Part shown: positions 1 through 10,539 of the stretch, in pieces | Layout: the number at the start of each line of letters is the position of its first letter | Numbering within the stretch: position 1 is the stretch's first letter | Assembly (NCBI RefSeq): GCF_900130055.1 | Contig: NZ_FQXU01000007.1 | Coordinates: 197,946 to 261,945, forward strand | Reading direction: 5' to 3' | Source: Clostridium intestinale DSM 6191 | GTDB taxonomy: Bacteria > Bacillota > Clostridia > Clostridiales > Clostridiaceae | Length of the DNA: 64,000 nt | Notes under the pieces: model-generated | Seen by the model: only the letters and a program-made list of their open reading frames with translations | Told to the model about the DNA's origin: nothing | The model's database searches: none | Translations under genes and position numbers: made by a program

Positions 1-1
1 A

Positions 2-628
2 GGAAAAGAACTTCTTGCAAAAACTGTTGAGCGTTGCAAAAAAGTAAGAGATGAAATAAATAAAATCCCTGGACTTTATTGTTTTGGAGAAGAAATACTC
101 GGAAAACCTGGCGCTTTTTCCTTTGACCCAACTAAGATTACTGTAAATTGTAGAGAATTAGGTTTAACAGGTTATGAATTAGATACTATATTAGCTACAA
201 GATATCATATACAAGTAGAACTATCCGATCTTTATAATGTTCTTGCTGTAGGATCTTTTGGAGATACGGAGGAAGCTTTAAATAGTTTAGTAACTGCTTT
301 AAAAGAAATTTCTAAAGAGCATTCAGAAAAAAGTAACATAAAACCAGACTTTTTAGATATACCTGATATCCCAGAGATGAAAGTAAATCCTAGAGCTGCA
401 TTTAACTCTAAAAAAGAAACTTTACTTCTTGAAGATGCTGTAGGAAGAATAAGTGCAGAATTTTTAATGGCATATCCACCAGGAATACCTGTTTTATGTC
501 CTGGGGAAATTATAACCTTAGAAGTTGTTCACTATGTAAAAGATCTTAAGAGAGCGGGCCTTTATGTTCAAGGAACTGAAGATCCTAATGTTGAACACAT
601 TAATGTACTAAGAGAAATAAGAGTTTAA
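2..628 (+). CDS. Orn/Lys/Arg decarboxylase, C-terminal part (5' end outside window)
   Basis: An open frame runs in from the left edge and stops with TAA; about 208 residues are visible, against roughly 480 for the short Gram-positive PLP fold-type I decarboxylases (SpeA/YaaO/Cad group). What remains is the end of the aminotransferase-like domain and the family's C-terminal domain. The diagnostic stretch YPPGIPVLCPGE is typical of this C-terminal domain and lies about 50 residues from the end. An ATG at 377 is internal, not a start, because the homologous sequence continues unbroken upstream of it. The enzyme would remove CO2 from arginine, lysine or ornithine to make a polyamine precursor; the visible part does not decide the substrate. 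It ends 8 bases before a strong hairpin shared with the convergent DUF523 gene. Confidence 0.85.
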   Translation, partial: GKELLAKTVERCKKVRDEINKIPGLYCFGEEILGKPGAFSFDPTKITVNCRELGLTGYELDTILATRYHIQVELSDLYNVLAVGSFGDTEEALNSLVTALKEISKEHSEKSNIKPDFLDIPDIPEMKVNPRAAFNSKKETLLLEDAVGRISAEFLMAYPPGIPVLCPGEIITLEVVHYVKDLKRAGLYVQGTEDPNVEHINVLREIRV

Positions 629-635
629 CAAAACT

Positions 636-671
636 TGATGGGCCTATCAAATTAACTTGATAGGCCCATCA
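636..671. terminator. Terminator between convergent decarboxylase and DUF523 genes
   Basis: A 15-bp perfect inverted repeat (left arm 636-650, right arm 657-671, 6-nt loop) with a GGGCC-rich centre is followed on + by a T-rich stretch. It sits between the two stop codons, so it probably ends transcription from both sides, best from the + side. Confidence 0.8.
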
Positions 672-677
672 TTTATT

Positions 678-1115
678 TTAAATATATTCCTTTATTGCTT
701 CATGATAATTTTCTTCATTAAATACCTTTATTCCATGTTTATCAAGAATATCACCAGTTAGTCCATTACCTTTTTTCCTTATGCCACTAAATGTACCATC
801 ATAAACCTCCCCAAATCCACAGGAAGGAGAATTCTTTTTTAATATAGCAACCTTACAGTTCATAAGTTTTGCTATATTCATAGTTTCATGGGCCCCTTTT
901 GTGAACTGTTCTGTGACATCATTCCCTTTATTGTCTATCACTAAATCCCCTCTTATTTCAGCTGGATTTCTTGGTGTTGATAGCCCTCCTAACTGTTCTG
1001 GACATACTAATACAGCCTTTCCAGATTCAATTAGTTTTTGAAGTTCTTCTTTGTAAGTATTTTTACCATCATATCTGCAATTAACTCCCGCTAAACAAGC
1101 ACTTACTAAAATCAT
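678..1115 (-). CDS. DUF523 family protein
   Basis: This 145-residue protein has the DUF523 hallmarks: N-terminal VSACLAGVNCRYDGK, the PEQLGGLSTPRNPAEI block and a KKNSPSCG motif. The conserved cysteines suggest a metal- or cofactor-binding cytosolic protein, but the biochemical role of the family is not established. The frame is open further upstream to 1175, but the ATG at 1115 is preferred: it has an AGGAG ribosome site at good spacing and starts exactly where the family starts. It is the last gene of a minus-strand cluster (U32 peptidase, mutS2, this gene), about 100 bases after mutS2, so cotranscription is likely though not proven. Confidence 0.85.
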   Translation of the reverse strand: MILVSACLAGVNCRYDGKNTYKEELQKLIESGKAVLVCPEQLGGLSTPRNPAEIRGDLVIDNKGNDVTEQFTKGAHETMNIAKLMNCKVAILKKNSPSCGFGEVYDGTFSGIRKKGNGLTGDILDKHGIKVFNEENYHEAIKEYI

Positions 1116-1218
1116 CTTTTTCTCTCCTGTAGAAACCCTTCTTTTCAATAGTTTCATTAAATTCTTTATAAACAAATGATTAGATTGACGCTGAGAAACG
1201 CGTCTACCACAACAAGGT

Positions 1219-3576
1219 TTACTTCAGTTGAACTACTGTTACTCCAGTTCCACCTTCACCATACTCACCTAGTCTATAACTTTTTACATGAGGATGTCTC
1301 TTTAACATGTCATTTATAGCTTTTCTTAATACCCCTGTACCTTTTCCATGTATTAAGGATACTTCTCCTAAGCCTGCCATATAAGCTTCATCTAAATACT
1401 TATCTGCATCATAACAAGCCTCTTCTGCATCTAACCCTCTTAAGTCCACAGATGAACTAACTGATTTTAAGTTTAGATTAACTTGTTTAGATGACTTTTT
1501 CTTTTCTTCTTTTATTCCTTCAGCTATAACTAAGTCTTTAAGTTTAACATTTATCTTCATAATACCAGCTTCAACTTTAACTTCACCTTTGTTGTCTGGC
1601 ATTGATATTACTACAACTTTTTGATTTAAAGAAGGTAAAAAAGCTTCCATTCCTAGTTTAACTTCAGCTATCTCTTTTCCTTTTTTCTTCTTTTCCTTGT
1701 TTAATTCTGCTTCAGCTTTGTCTAAGTTATTTCTAAGTTTGCTTCTTTCTTCTTCAAGTCTTTTTCTGTTTGTAGAAGATACACCATCTCTTTCAAGTTC
1801 TCTCATAGTTTTTAAGATTTCATCAGCTTCTTCTTTAGCATCTCTTAAAAGCTGTTTAGCTTCTCTTCTTGCTTCAGAGTAGGCATTTTCTCTCATCTTT
1901 TCTAAAGATTCTAACTTGCTATTATACTTTTCTTTAAGCTTTTCAGCGTCTATTTTTAAAACTTCTGCTCTTCTAGCATCTTCTTCTGCTTTTATACTCT
2001 TTTCTTGCAAACTTTGTATAAGATCTTCAAACTGAAGTGATTCAGAAGATATACTTTCTTTAGCATCTTTAATTACACTATCACTTAATCCAAGTCTTCT
2101 AGATATCTCAAAAGCGTTTGACTTACCAGGTATTCCAATTAAAAGTCTGTAAGTTGGTCTTAAAGTTTCGACATCAAACTCAACTGAGGCATTTTCTACA
2201 TTTATAGTTCTAAGTGCATATCCTTTAAGCTCACTGTAGTGAGTTGTAGCAACTATCTTGCAGTTTCTTTTTCTTAAACTCTCAAGTATTGATACAGCTA
2301 AAGCAGCACCTTCAGTTGGATCTGTTCCTGCTCCAAGTTCATCAAAAAGTACTAAAGAATTTTCATTTGCATCTTCCATAATCTCAACTATATTTTTCAT
2401 ATGAGATGAGAAAGTTGACAAACTCTGCTCTATACTTTGTTCATCTCCTATATCTGCAAATATGTTTTCATAATAACTTATAGATGAATTATCTCTAGCA
2501 GGTATTAGTAATCCACTCATACCCATAAGATGTAAAAGCCCTATAGTTTTTAAAGTTACAGTTTTTCCACCTGTGTTTGGTCCAGTTATTATTAAGGAAG
2601 TAAACTCTTTGCCAAGGTATGATGTTGATGGTACAACTATCTTGGAACTTATGAGTGGATGTCTTCCTTCTATGATATGAAATGAACCATCAGTATTTAC
2701 TATAGGTGCAACACCGTTTATGGAACTTCCATATTTAGCTTTTGCAAAGATAAAATCTAGTTCAATTAATATATCTAGATTTCTTTTTACTTCATCCTTA
2801 TTGTTATAAACTCCCTTAGATAAAGCAGCTAATATTCTTTCTATTTCTGCCTTTTCCTTTAGCATAAGTTCTTTAATTTCATTATTTAGATTAACTAAAC
2901 TCATAGGCTCTATAAACAATGTAGCACCTGATGAACTTTGATCATGAACAAGTCCAGGTACTTGCCCTTTATGTTCAGACTTTACAGGAATAACATATCT
3001 ATCCCCTCTTACGCTATATAAGTTGTCTTGAAGGAACTTAGAGTTATCTCTTATTATTCCACCTATTCTTTCTCTAACAGAAGAGTTCTTTTCCTTTAAG
3101 GATCTTCTGATGTTACTTAAAGTGCTACTAGCTCTATCTGATATCTCATCTTCACCAACTATAGCAATTTCTATGCTTTCTTCAAGTTTTCTTAAAGGAG
3201 TGATTCCTTCACATATTTCTTCAATAATTTTATGATCTTCTTCCTCTTCTTTTCTCTTTATATAATCAAGAAACTTTCTTGAGGATCTTAACATATTCCC
3301 TATTCTAAGTAATTGAAGAGCATTTAAAGTACCTCCCTTTAATGCCCTAGATACTCCATCTCTAACATCATAAAACCCTTCAAAAGGAGGGTTTCCCTTA
3401 GTCATAAGTAAATTTAAAGCTTCTCTTGTCTCTTGTATATGTTCTTTAATTTCATAAACATTATCATAAGGCTTTAACTCTTCTATTAACTCTTTAGCAC
3501 CAGCTGTTATTGCATATTCTTTTACCAGTTCTTTTATTTTATTAAATTCTAATATCTTTATAGATCGTTCTTTCAT
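1219..3576 (-). CDS. mutS2: Endonuclease MutS2 / ribosome-collision factor
   Basis: The 785-residue length is typical of MutS2. A MutS-like core and lever region is followed by an ABC-type ATPase with Walker A GPNTGGKT at residues 332-339 and a Walker B/signature region around DELGAGTDPTEGAA near 413. A long charged coiled coil (about 510-640) comes next. A C-terminal Smr domain (from about 712) carries VDLRGL and the HGKGTG loop. There is no mismatch-recognition domain I, which separates it from MutS1. Family knowledge: MutS2 suppresses homologous recombination in some bacteria and in Bacillus acts on collided ribosomes (RqcU). It starts 12 bases after the U32 peptidase stop, so the two are almost certainly cotranscribed. 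Confidence 0.96.
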   Translation of the reverse strand: MKERSIKILEFNKIKELVKEYAITAGAKELIEELKPYDNVYEIKEHIQETREALNLLMTKGNPPFEGFYDVRDGVSRALKGGTLNALQLLRIGNMLRSSRKFLDYIKRKEEEEDHKIIEEICEGITPLRKLEESIEIAIVGEDEISDRASSTLSNIRRSLKEKNSSVRERIGGIIRDNSKFLQDNLYSVRGDRYVIPVKSEHKGQVPGLVHDQSSSGATLFIEPMSLVNLNNEIKELMLKEKAEIERILAALSKGVYNNKDEVKRNLDILIELDFIFAKAKYGSSINGVAPIVNTDGSFHIIEGRHPLISSKIVVPSTSYLGKEFTSLIITGPNTGGKTVTLKTIGLLHLMGMSGLLIPARDNSSISYYENIFADIGDEQSIEQSLSTFSSHMKNIVEIMEDANENSLVLFDELGAGTDPTEGAALAVSILESLRKRNCKIVATTHYSELKGYALRTINVENASVEFDVETLRPTYRLLIGIPGKSNAFEISRRLGLSDSVIKDAKESISSESLQFEDLIQSLQEKSIKAEEDARRAEVLKIDAEKLKEKYNSKLESLEKMRENAYSEARREAKQLLRDAKEEADEILKTMRELERDGVSSTNRKRLEEERSKLRNNLDKAEAELNKEKKKKGKEIAEVKLGMEAFLPSLNQKVVVISMPDNKGEVKVEAGIMKINVKLKDLVIAEGIKEEKKKSSKQVNLNLKSVSSSVDLRGLDAEEACYDADKYLDEAYMAGLGEVSLIHGKGTGVLRKAINDMLKRHPHVKSYRLGEYGEGGTGVTVVQLK

Positions 3577-3588
3577 TAACCTTCTCCT

Positions 3589-5916
3589 TTATTCTACTCC
3601 TCTTCTATAATGACCTTTGGTATATTCTTTATTTTCTAAAGGAGTCTTATCTTTTAAATAATTTAATATTTCCTTAACTTCTTCTTCCCCTTCATCAATG
3701 AAATCAAATCTAAAACTTGATACACCTTTTTCTTTAAGTTCTTCCATTTCATCAATTAGATTAATAGGGGCAGAGTTATATATATAGGCCCTACAGAATT
3801 TATCTGTTAACACTCTAAAGTCCTTATTCATTCTATCAACAAGCATAAATTCATCATTTACACATGGAGCTGAACATTCTTTATTAGAACATTTTCCTCC
3901 AACAATACTTCCTACAGGACAATATTCTGATATCATAGATTCTGTTTTCCCATAAACACACATACCTAGATTTTTTTCTTTAGATAGTATATTCATGATT
4001 TCTTTTCTATTTAATTCTTGGCTTAAATATGGATATACATTATTTTCTTTAAAGAATTTCACCACTGAAGAATTAAATATGTTGCTCTTATAATCACTTA
4101 TTATTAATATTCTGTTTTGAAATCTCTTTATTATTCCTAAATTAGATGTAATTATCCCTTTAAATCTATGTAGATTCTCTTCTATTTCTTTAACTAAAAC
4201 ATTATACTCTTGTTTTATTATATTAGGTACCTTTAAATATAAGTTAGGCCCATCAAGACCATCTAGATCCTTAAGTCTTATACCTGACATGTTTTTGTTG
4301 TAAATACTGATGCCTATATCATGGGCCTTTTCATCTACTAGGGCCTTTAGTTGGGCCTTAGTGTTAGCTATGAAAAGTAAATTAGGCCCGTCAACATCTA
4401 AAATCTCTTGTTTTTCATGTTTATCTGATATCTTGATATCTTTTTTATATCTAAGCTTCACATTTTCTTCAATCTTTTCTATAAGTAATCTTCTAGCATT
4501 ATTTAATGAGGATACTGGCAAAAAGCCTTCTTCATAGGATTTAAACTCAACTTTAGTTATCTTAAAGGCAGTTTCTCCTGATTTCATCAAAGATTCTTGA
4601 ATTCTTTCTTTAGATAAAGGTTTGTTTTTAGCTATTTCAACATTTTCTCCATAGACCTCAAAGTTTTCTCCCATATACCTAGTTCTTAATATGATAGGCC
4701 CATGTAAGTTGAATTCAACATCACAAGATATATCAACCTTTCTATCATAAATGCTGTTGTAGGTTGATTGTAAACTCTTAAGCAATAAGTTATCAGAGGT
4801 TTTATAAAGAATATCACCTTTTTTATATTGATTTGGGATTAACTTTACTTTGTCTCCTTTACTTGCTTTCTCAACTTCTTTTCCATCAAGTAATATCTTA
4901 GCAACAGTAAACCCACCTTCACCTATTCTTATCCCATCCTTAAGAGAAATATCATCATCTAATAAGACAAGTGAATTCTCAACAACTTTACCTACAAAAA
5001 CTCCTGTATTTTTAGGATATTTATAAGCCATCATATCTTTACCTTCATTTTTGTAAAGATATGCTTTTGAAAAACCTTCCCTATTAAAAAGCTTCATTAA
5101 TTGCTTTTCACCATTTTTATTTTTGTTACCATCAATGGCTTTTCTATACTCAGACACAACTCCTGCAACATACTCTGGCCTCTTCATTCTTCCTTCTATT
5201 TTTAATGAAGAAGTCCCAGTTTTTAATATCTCTTTAACATCATCAACTGTGCATATGTCCTTAGGGCTTAATAAATATCCTTTAAACTCTTTTCCACCAT
5301 TTATTGATTTTAGGGTATAAGGAAGTCTACAACTTTGAGCACATCTTCCTCTATTGCCACTTCTTCCTCCAATCATGGAACTCATGAGACACATGCCTGA
5401 ATAACACACGCATAAGGCTCCATGAACAAATATCTCAGTTTCTATGCCCATATCTTTAGATATATACTCAATTTCATCTAATGATAGTTCTCTTGATAAC
5501 ACTATTCTCTTAAAACCTTTTTCAGTTAAGAATAGTGCCCCTTCTGGATTATGTACTGTCATTTGAGTTGATCCATGTATCTCTAAATCAGGAATTAGCC
5601 TTTTTAAGTTTCTATAGGCTCCTAAATCCTGAAGTATAACACCATCAATCCCCATTTTATATAGGTCCTTCGTATATTCTAAGAGAGAATTCATTTCCTC
5701 TTCTTTTATTAGAGTATTTATTGTAACATATATCTTCACACCATATAGATGAGCATAGTCTACTGCCTTCTCCATATTCTCTTTATCAAAATTCGATGCA
5801 TATGCCCTTGCAGAGAATTTATCTCCCCCAAGATATACAGCATCGGCTCCGTTATTTATGGCAGCATATAAACTTTCCATACTTCCTGCTGGAGCTAATA
5901 GTTCTATTTTATTCAT
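3589..5916 (-). CDS. U32 family peptidase with DUF3656 region
   Basis: This 775-residue protein opens with ELLAPAGSMESLYAAINNGA and YLGGDKFSARA, the TIM-barrel start of the U32 family. It carries the cysteine signature (CVCYSGMCLMSS, then GRSGNRGRCAQSCRLPY), which in studied relatives binds an iron-sulfur cluster. Residues from about 380 form the DUF3656 C-terminal extension found in long U32 proteins. E. coli RlhA, a long U32 member, hydroxylates 23S rRNA C2501; other U32 proteins (TrhP, UbiU/V) also do O2-independent hydroxylation. A role in RNA modification is therefore more likely than proteolysis, by analogy only. A terminator lies between it and zapA upstream, so it probably has its own promoter. 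Confidence 0.9.
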   Translation of the reverse strand: MNKIELLAPAGSMESLYAAINNGADAVYLGGDKFSARAYASNFDKENMEKAVDYAHLYGVKIYVTINTLIKEEEMNSLLEYTKDLYKMGIDGVILQDLGAYRNLKRLIPDLEIHGSTQMTVHNPEGALFLTEKGFKRIVLSRELSLDEIEYISKDMGIETEIFVHGALCVCYSGMCLMSSMIGGRSGNRGRCAQSCRLPYTLKSINGGKEFKGYLLSPKDICTVDDVKEILKTGTSSLKIEGRMKRPEYVAGVVSEYRKAIDGNKNKNGEKQLMKLFNREGFSKAYLYKNEGKDMMAYKYPKNTGVFVGKVVENSLVLLDDDISLKDGIRIGEGGFTVAKILLDGKEVEKASKGDKVKLIPNQYKKGDILYKTSDNLLLKSLQSTYNSIYDRKVDISCDVEFNLHGPIILRTRYMGENFEVYGENVEIAKNKPLSKERIQESLMKSGETAFKITKVEFKSYEEGFLPVSSLNNARRLLIEKIEENVKLRYKKDIKISDKHEKQEILDVDGPNLLFIANTKAQLKALVDEKAHDIGISIYNKNMSGIRLKDLDGLDGPNLYLKVPNIIKQEYNVLVKEIEENLHRFKGIITSNLGIIKRFQNRILIISDYKSNIFNSSVVKFFKENNVYPYLSQELNRKEIMNILSKEKNLGMCVYGKTESMISEYCPVGSIVGGKCSNKECSAPCVNDEFMLVDRMNKDFRVLTDKFCRAYIYNSAPINLIDEMEELKEKGVSSFRFDFIDEGEEEVKEILNYLKDKTPLENKEYTKGHYRRGVE

Positions 5917-6028
5917 TCTTCATCTCTCCTGTGGTTTTTCTGATGTTTAAACTATCATATTTGTATACTTTAAGCGTTGCACTTCTTGTGAGTACATGTT
6001 CAATACATATTAGCCTAACCCATGCGAC

Positions 6029-6053
6029 AAAAAAGGAGTATCCTAAACTCCTT
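6029..6053 (-). terminator. Rho-independent terminator after zapA
   Basis: A 7-bp hairpin (arms 6033-6039 and 6047-6053) is followed on the minus strand by six T residues. It starts directly after the zapA stop and separates it from the U32 peptidase gene. Confidence 0.75.
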
Positions 6054-6056
6054 AAT

Positions 6057-6635
6057 TTATCTATGTTTTTTAGTATTTAATAATATATTTTGCCCACTTT
6101 TTTCTCTTGCAAGCTTAAAATTAATATCCATATATTTTTTTTCTAAATCAAGTACTTTATATTTATAATTATTCAATTGAAAATTAACTTCCTTATTTCT
6201 ACTCATCAATGTTTTGTTTTGTTCTTTTGTCTTTTTGTATTGCTCTTCCATTATGTCTAACTGACTTTTATAATCTTCTACTTCTTTAATTAAATCTTCA
6301 GAATTTGTGTTTTCTATTTCCTTTAATTTCTCATTTAAAGTTTCTATTTCTTTAACCTTAATATTAAACTCTTCTTCTAATTTCTTGTAGTTCTCTTTTA
6401 GACCTTTACACTCTTTCTCTAATTTTTCACATTGTAAGTCACTTTTAAAAAGTTCATCAGCTACATTTATTCCAGCTAGCACAGTTGCCGCCGAATAACT
6501 AAGTTTTGGATTTTTTTCACACAGTTCTTGTATTTTACTATCTATATATTCTGCAATACCTTTTAAATATTCTTCATTTTCTCTACCCTTTAAATTATAC
6601 TCTATACCATTAACTTTAACTACAACCGAACTCAT
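6057..6635 (-). CDS. zapA: Cell division protein ZapA (long form)
   Basis: The first about 90 residues match ZapA: a VKVNGIEYNLKG strand pair, then EYLKGIAEYIDSKIQELC and the helix SYSAATVLAGINVADEL. A long charged coiled coil follows to about residue 180, making the protein 192 residues, about twice the length of short ZapA proteins; such extensions are common in clostridia. ZapA binds FtsZ and bundles its filaments at the division ring in the cytoplasm. The gene stands between a terminator behind pheT and its own terminator, so it is probably a single-gene transcription unit. In other Firmicutes zapA also neighbours pheT and mutS2. Confidence 0.92.
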   Translation of the reverse strand: MSSVVVKVNGIEYNLKGRENEEYLKGIAEYIDSKIQELCEKNPKLSYSAATVLAGINVADELFKSDLQCEKLEKECKGLKENYKKLEEEFNIKVKEIETLNEKLKEIENTNSEDLIKEVEDYKSQLDIMEEQYKKTKEQNKTLMSRNKEVNFQLNNYKYKVLDLEKKYMDINFKLAREKSGQNILLNTKKHR

Positions 6636-6763
6636 ATTTCACCTCTAGCTTATTTGTCTTTACTTAATTTTAACACAAACATTTCTTCCTGTGAATAAAG
6701 TAGAACTAGGTTCGTAACCTTTTTTACACCACAGTTTTCTATTAATTGACTTCAATGTTTATA

Positions 6764-6801
6764 AAAAAAGACCAAACTACATCAATAGTTTAGTCTTTTT
6801 T
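6764..6801 (-). terminator. Rho-independent terminator after pheT
   Basis: A 14-bp stem with one G-U pair (arms 6765-6778 and 6787-6800) ends in a T7 run on the minus strand, only a few bases after the pheT stop. Confidence 0.85.
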
Positions 6802-6806
6802 CGATA

Positions 6807-9185
6807 TTATCTAAGTTGAGCTCCAAGTTTGTACTCTAAGCTTCTTAAAATCTTATCATGAACCTTGTTAACTTCTTTATCAGTTAAAGTTTTATTTTCA
6901 TCTCTATATGCAATTGCATAAGCTATGCTCTTTTTACCTTCTGGTGTTTGCTTACCTTTGTATACATCAAATAAACTTACCTTTTCAACTAAACTTCCGC
7001 CAGCTTTTACTATAGTGCTTTCAATATCTCCAACTAAAACTTCATCATCAACTAAAATTGCTATATCTCTAGTCACTGCTGGGAACTTTGGTAATGGTTT
7101 ATACGCTTTTATTGTATTTGAAGCTTCATATAAAACATCTAAGTTAAGTTCAGCTAAATATCCTAAAGTATCAATTCCATAGTTATCTAAAAGGTCAGGA
7201 TGTATTTCTCCAAATACTCCAGCTTTTTGTTTTCCAACCATTAAAGCAGCTGTTTTACCAGGATGATAACAAACATTATCTTTTTCTCTTTCTAAAGATA
7301 TCTTAGTTATTCCTAAAGCATCTAAGATGTTTTCAACTACACCCTTAAGATCTAAATAGTCACAATCACCATACATACCTATATTTAGTATGTTGTTCTC
7401 TTTTGGAAGTGCATTTTCATCTTCATTAGGTAAATAAGTTCTTCCTATTTCAAATAATCTTACATAGTCATTGTTTCTAGTGTAGTTTCTCTTTAAAGAT
7501 TCCATCATTGATGGTACAGTAGTTGTTCTCATAATACTGTAGTCTTCACCTAGTGGATTCTTTATCTTAACTGCATTTCTAAGCACACTATCCTTAGGTA
7601 AGTTAATCTCATCAAATACCTTTGGAGATACAAAAGAATAACTTATTGATTGATTCACTCCTGAAGATAATAATGTTTCAATAAGAAGATCATCTAATCT
7701 TTCTTTTCTGTACTTTGGTTCTCTATCTGTAGTACTTGTGCTTATAGTTGTTGGTACCTTGTTGTATCCATATATTCTTGCTATTTCTTCTGCTATATCT
7801 TCTTTAATATGAACATCTATTCTAAAAGTTGGTACTGTAATTACAAGGTCATCTCCACTTACAGTAGTTTTTAGTTCAAGTCTGTCTAAGTAAGTCTTCA
7901 TATCTTCTGCAGGTATACAGGTACCTAAAAACTTGTTAACCCAAGTTACAGAAACTTTCATTTCATGACTTTCTTTCTTCTCTGGATAAACATCTAAAGT
8001 TCCTTCCATAACATCTCCACATCCAAGTTCTTGTACTAATGCACAAGCTCTATCTGCTGCAAGTAATGTTAGGTTTGGATCTATGTCTTTTTCAAATCTT
8101 GAAGATGCTTCTGTCCTTAAGTTAAGTTTTTTAGAGTTAACTCTTATATTCGTTCCATCAAAGTTTGCAAACTCGAATATAACTTCAGTAGTATCTTCTT
8201 TTATTTCTGAGTCTAACCCACCCATGATTCCAGCAAGTGCTACTGTAGTTTCTCCATCTTTAATACAAAGCATAGAGTTATCAAGGTTTCTTTCTATCTC
8301 ATCAAGAGTTGTGAACTTTTCACCCTCTTTTGCTCTTTCTATAACAATATGACCACTTGATATCTGTCTTTTATCAAAAGCATGCATTGGTTGACCAAGC
8401 TCAAGCATCACGAAGTTTGTTATATCAACTATGTTATTTATAGGCCTAACACCTGCATCTAAAAGTCTTTCTTGCATCCAAGCTGGTGATTGTGCTATCT
8501 TAACATTTTTAACTCCTCTTGCTAAATATCTCTTACATAAAGAGTCATTAATAGTTACTTTTAGTTCATCTTCAATATTCTTGTTACTAGTTGAAGTATA
8601 AGATAAATTAGGCATAGAAAAATCTCTACCTAAAGTTGCAGAAGTTTCTCTAGCTATACCTATAACACTTAAACAATCAGGTCTATTTGAAGTTATTTCA
8701 AAGTCTATAGTTTCTTTGTTTAACCCTAGAACTTCTTTTATATCTTTTCCAAGTGGTGTAGCTGGATCTAATATCATAAGTCCATGAACTTCTTTATCTC
8801 CTGCTATTCCCAGTTCTTCCTCAGAGCACATCATTCCATTAGAAACAACTCCTCTAAGTTTGCCCTTCTTTATCTTTAAGTCGTTAGGAAGTATCGCTCC
8901 ATGAAGAGCAACTGGAACAACATCTCCTTCTTTCATATTTTTAGCTCCTGTAACTATTTGAACTTCTTCCTCTTGAGCTACATCAAGCTGACATATAACC
9001 AACTTTTCTGCATCTGGATGAGGTTCTATTTTAACTAGCTTTCCTGTAACTACATTTTTAATCTCATCACCTGAAACTATAACTTCCTCAACCTTAGACC
9101 CTGATAAAGTTAATCTATCTCCAAGTTCTTTTCCATCTATATCAATATTTATATAATCCTTTAGCCAATAAACTGGTACTTTCAT
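6807..9185 (-). CDS. pheT: Phenylalanine--tRNA ligase, beta subunit
   Basis: Full-length at 792 residues. In order: an N-terminal PheRS fold starting [11 protein letters not shown]; a tRNA-binding OB domain (about 40-150, with [14 protein letters not shown]); the B3/B4 editing domain; the B5 domain ([13 protein letters not shown], then [10 protein letters not shown]); the catalytic-like core; and a C-terminal anticodon-binding FDX-ACB domain ([14 protein letters not shown]). It forms the alpha2-beta2 enzyme with PheS that charges tRNA-Phe, and it edits mischarged Tyr-tRNA. It follows pheS after 20 bases and shares the pheS T-box control. Confidence 0.98.
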   Translation of the reverse strand: MKVPVYWLKDYINIDIDGKELGDRLTLSGSKVEEVIVSGDEIKNVVTGKLVKIEPHPDAEKLVICQLDVAQEEEVQIVTGAKNMKEGDVVPVALHGAILPNDLKIKKGKLRGVVSNGMMCSEEELGIAGDKEVHGLMILDPATPLGKDIKEVLGLNKETIDFEITSNRPDCLSVIGIARETSATLGRDFSMPNLSYTSTSNKNIEDELKVTINDSLCKRYLARGVKNVKIAQSPAWMQERLLDAGVRPINNIVDITNFVMLELGQPMHAFDKRQISSGHIVIERAKEGEKFTTLDEIERNLDNSMLCIKDGETTVALAGIMGGLDSEIKEDTTEVIFEFANFDGTNIRVNSKKLNLRTEASSRFEKDIDPNLTLLAADRACALVQELGCGDVMEGTLDVYPEKKESHEMKVSVTWVNKFLGTCIPAEDMKTYLDRLELKTTVSGDDLVITVPTFRIDVHIKEDIAEEIARIYGYNKVPTTISTSTTDREPKYRKERLDDLLIETLLSSGVNQSISYSFVSPKVFDEINLPKDSVLRNAVKIKNPLGEDYSIMRTTTVPSMMESLKRNYTRNNDYVRLFEIGRTYLPNEDENALPKENNILNIGMYGDCDYLDLKGVVENILDALGITKISLEREKDNVCYHPGKTAALMVGKQKAGVFGEIHPDLLDNYGIDTLGYLAELNLDVLYEASNTIKAYKPLPKFPAVTRDIAILVDDEVLVGDIESTIVKAGGSLVEKVSLFDVYKGKQTPEGKKSIAYAIAYRDENKTLTDKEVNKVHDKILRSLEYKLGAQLR

Positions 9186-9205
9186 TAAAACTACTCCTTT
9201 CTAAA

Positions 9206-10225
9206 TTAGAATTGATTTAAAAATCTCATATCACTTTCATATAGAAGTCTTATATCATCTATTCCATACTTAAGCATAACCATTCTATCTACACCGAATC
9301 CAAAAGCAAATCCGCTATAAACCTCTGGGTCTATTCCACAATTTCTTAAAACATCTGGATGAACCATTCCACAACCAAGTAATTCTATCCAACCTGAACC
9401 CTTACATACTCTACAACCTTCTCCTTGACAAACAAAGCAAGTTGCATCCATTTCAGCTGATGGTTCAGTAAATGGGAAATGGTGAGGTCTAAACTTAGTT
9501 TGAACCTTATCTCCAAACATCTTTTTTGCAAATAATTCTAATGTTCCCTTAAGGTCTGCAAAAGTTATTCCCTTGTCTATAACTAACCCTTCCATTTGAT
9601 AGAAGATTGGTGAGTGAGTAGCATCAACTGCATCACTTCTATAAACTTTACCAGGTGATATCATCTTAATTGGAGGAGTTTGTTTCTCCATTACTCTTAT
9701 TTGTACTGGTGAAGTTTGAGTTCTAAGCACTAAAGAATCATTAATGTAGAAAGTATCTTGCTCACTTCTAGCTGGATGATTTTTAGGTATATTTAAAGCT
9801 TCAAAGTTATAATAATCAAGTTCAACTTCTGGACCATCTTCTATAGTGAATCCCATAGATATAAAAATTTCCTTCATAGATTCTAAAGTTAAATCTAGAG
9901 GATGTCTCTTTCCTATTACTGCTTTCTTTCCAGGCATTGTTATATCTATAACTTCACTTTCAAGTTTTGCATTTTTTTCTTTTTCTTTAATTACAGTTAA
10001 GATCTCATCTATCTTAGCTTCAATCTCAGCTCTAACTTCGTTTGCAAGTTTTCCTATAAGAGGTCTTTCTTCAGCTGATAATCCTCCCATACCTCTTAAT
10101 ATTCCAGTTAACTCTCCTTTTTTACCTAGATATTTTACTCTAAGTGTTTCCATCTCTTGAGAAACATTAATGTTCTTAAGTTCAGATAATGCAGCTTCCT
10201 TTATTTCAATTAGCTTATCTTTCAT
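9206..10225 (-). CDS. pheS: Phenylalanine--tRNA ligase, alpha subunit
   Basis: The 339-residue protein has an N-terminal coiled-coil arm (about 1-85) and a class II catalytic core: motif 2 around [18 protein letters not shown] and motif 3 [19 protein letters not shown] CxxC-CxxC element ([16 protein letters not shown]) is the form common in Firmicutes PheS. It binds Phe, ATP and the tRNA 3' end, with pheT as partner. The start has a strong AAAGGAGA ribosome site and lies just after the T-box terminator, so expression depends on the level of uncharged tRNA-Phe. Confidence 0.98.
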   Translation of the reverse strand: MKDKLIEIKEAALSELKNINVSQEMETLRVKYLGKKGELTGILRGMGGLSAEERPLIGKLANEVRAEIEAKIDEILTVIKEKEKNAKLESEVIDITMPGKKAVIGKRHPLDLTLESMKEIFISMGFTIEDGPEVELDYYNFEALNIPKNHPARSEQDTFYINDSLVLRTQTSPVQIRVMEKQTPPIKMISPGKVYRSDAVDATHSPIFYQMEGLVIDKGITFADLKGTLELFAKKMFGDKVQTKFRPHHFPFTEPSAEMDATCFVCQGEGCRVCKGSGWIELLGCGMVHPDVLRNCGIDPEVYSGFAFGFGVDRMVMLKYGIDDIRLLYESDMRFLNQF

Positions 10226-10257
10226 AATTAAAATCTCCTTTCTTTATCTTAAAATAA

Positions 10258-10499
10258 ATAAAAAAATCCCCGTCCCAAATAAAGGGACGGGGTATCCGTG
10301 GTACCACCCTAATTAGCCGAAGCTCACTTAATTCAAATAACGGTTTCCCGCTAACAGCTACTAAAATTTCACCATTAGGACTCCTGAGGGAACTTCAAAA
10401 TGAACTCTCATAAGAAGGCTCTCAGTCTATGACCTTCTCTCCCTTAAAAAGATTTTCAAATCTACTTTCTCATTCACAGTCTTTACATATAAAGTTACA
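10258..10499 (-). promoter_or_regulatory. T-box leader of pheST (Phe specifier)
   Basis: The minus strand carries the T-box core AGGGTGGTACCACGG at 10296-10310, which pairs with the NCCA end of uncharged tRNA. A GC-rich terminator stem (ccccgtccc/gggacgggg, 10268-10292) with a T run follows. Upstream is a structured Stem I region with a GGGAGAGAAGG element. The specifier is probably UUC at 10390-10392, after TTTTGAAG; the valS leader in this window has the same TTTTGAAG directly before a GUA codon, which supports the assignment. Uncharged tRNA-Phe would favour the antiterminator and switch on pheST. Confidence 0.93.
10261..10292 (-). terminator. Conditional terminator of the pheST T-box
   Basis: A perfect 9-bp GC-rich stem (10268-10276 with 10284-10292, 7-nt loop) is followed on the minus strand by six T residues, just upstream of pheS. 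It is the off-state structure of the T-box. Confidence 0.93.
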
Positions 10500-10505
10500 T
10501 TTAGA

Positions 10506-10534
10506 ATTATAACCATTATTTTAATAAAATACAA
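10506..10534 (-). promoter_or_regulatory. Sigma-A promoter of T-box-pheST
   Basis: On the minus strand TTGTAT (10529-10534) and TATAAT (10506-10511) are separated by 17 bases. Transcription would start near 10499, giving a leader of about 270 nt. The promoter lies within about 35 bases of the end of the RNA methyltransferase gene. Confidence 0.8.
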
Positions 10535-10539
10535 TACTT

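Noticed and set aside
377-628. 83-codon separate gene at the left edge
   Set aside because: The frame and decarboxylase homology continue upstream to base 2, so this is only the end of a larger gene.
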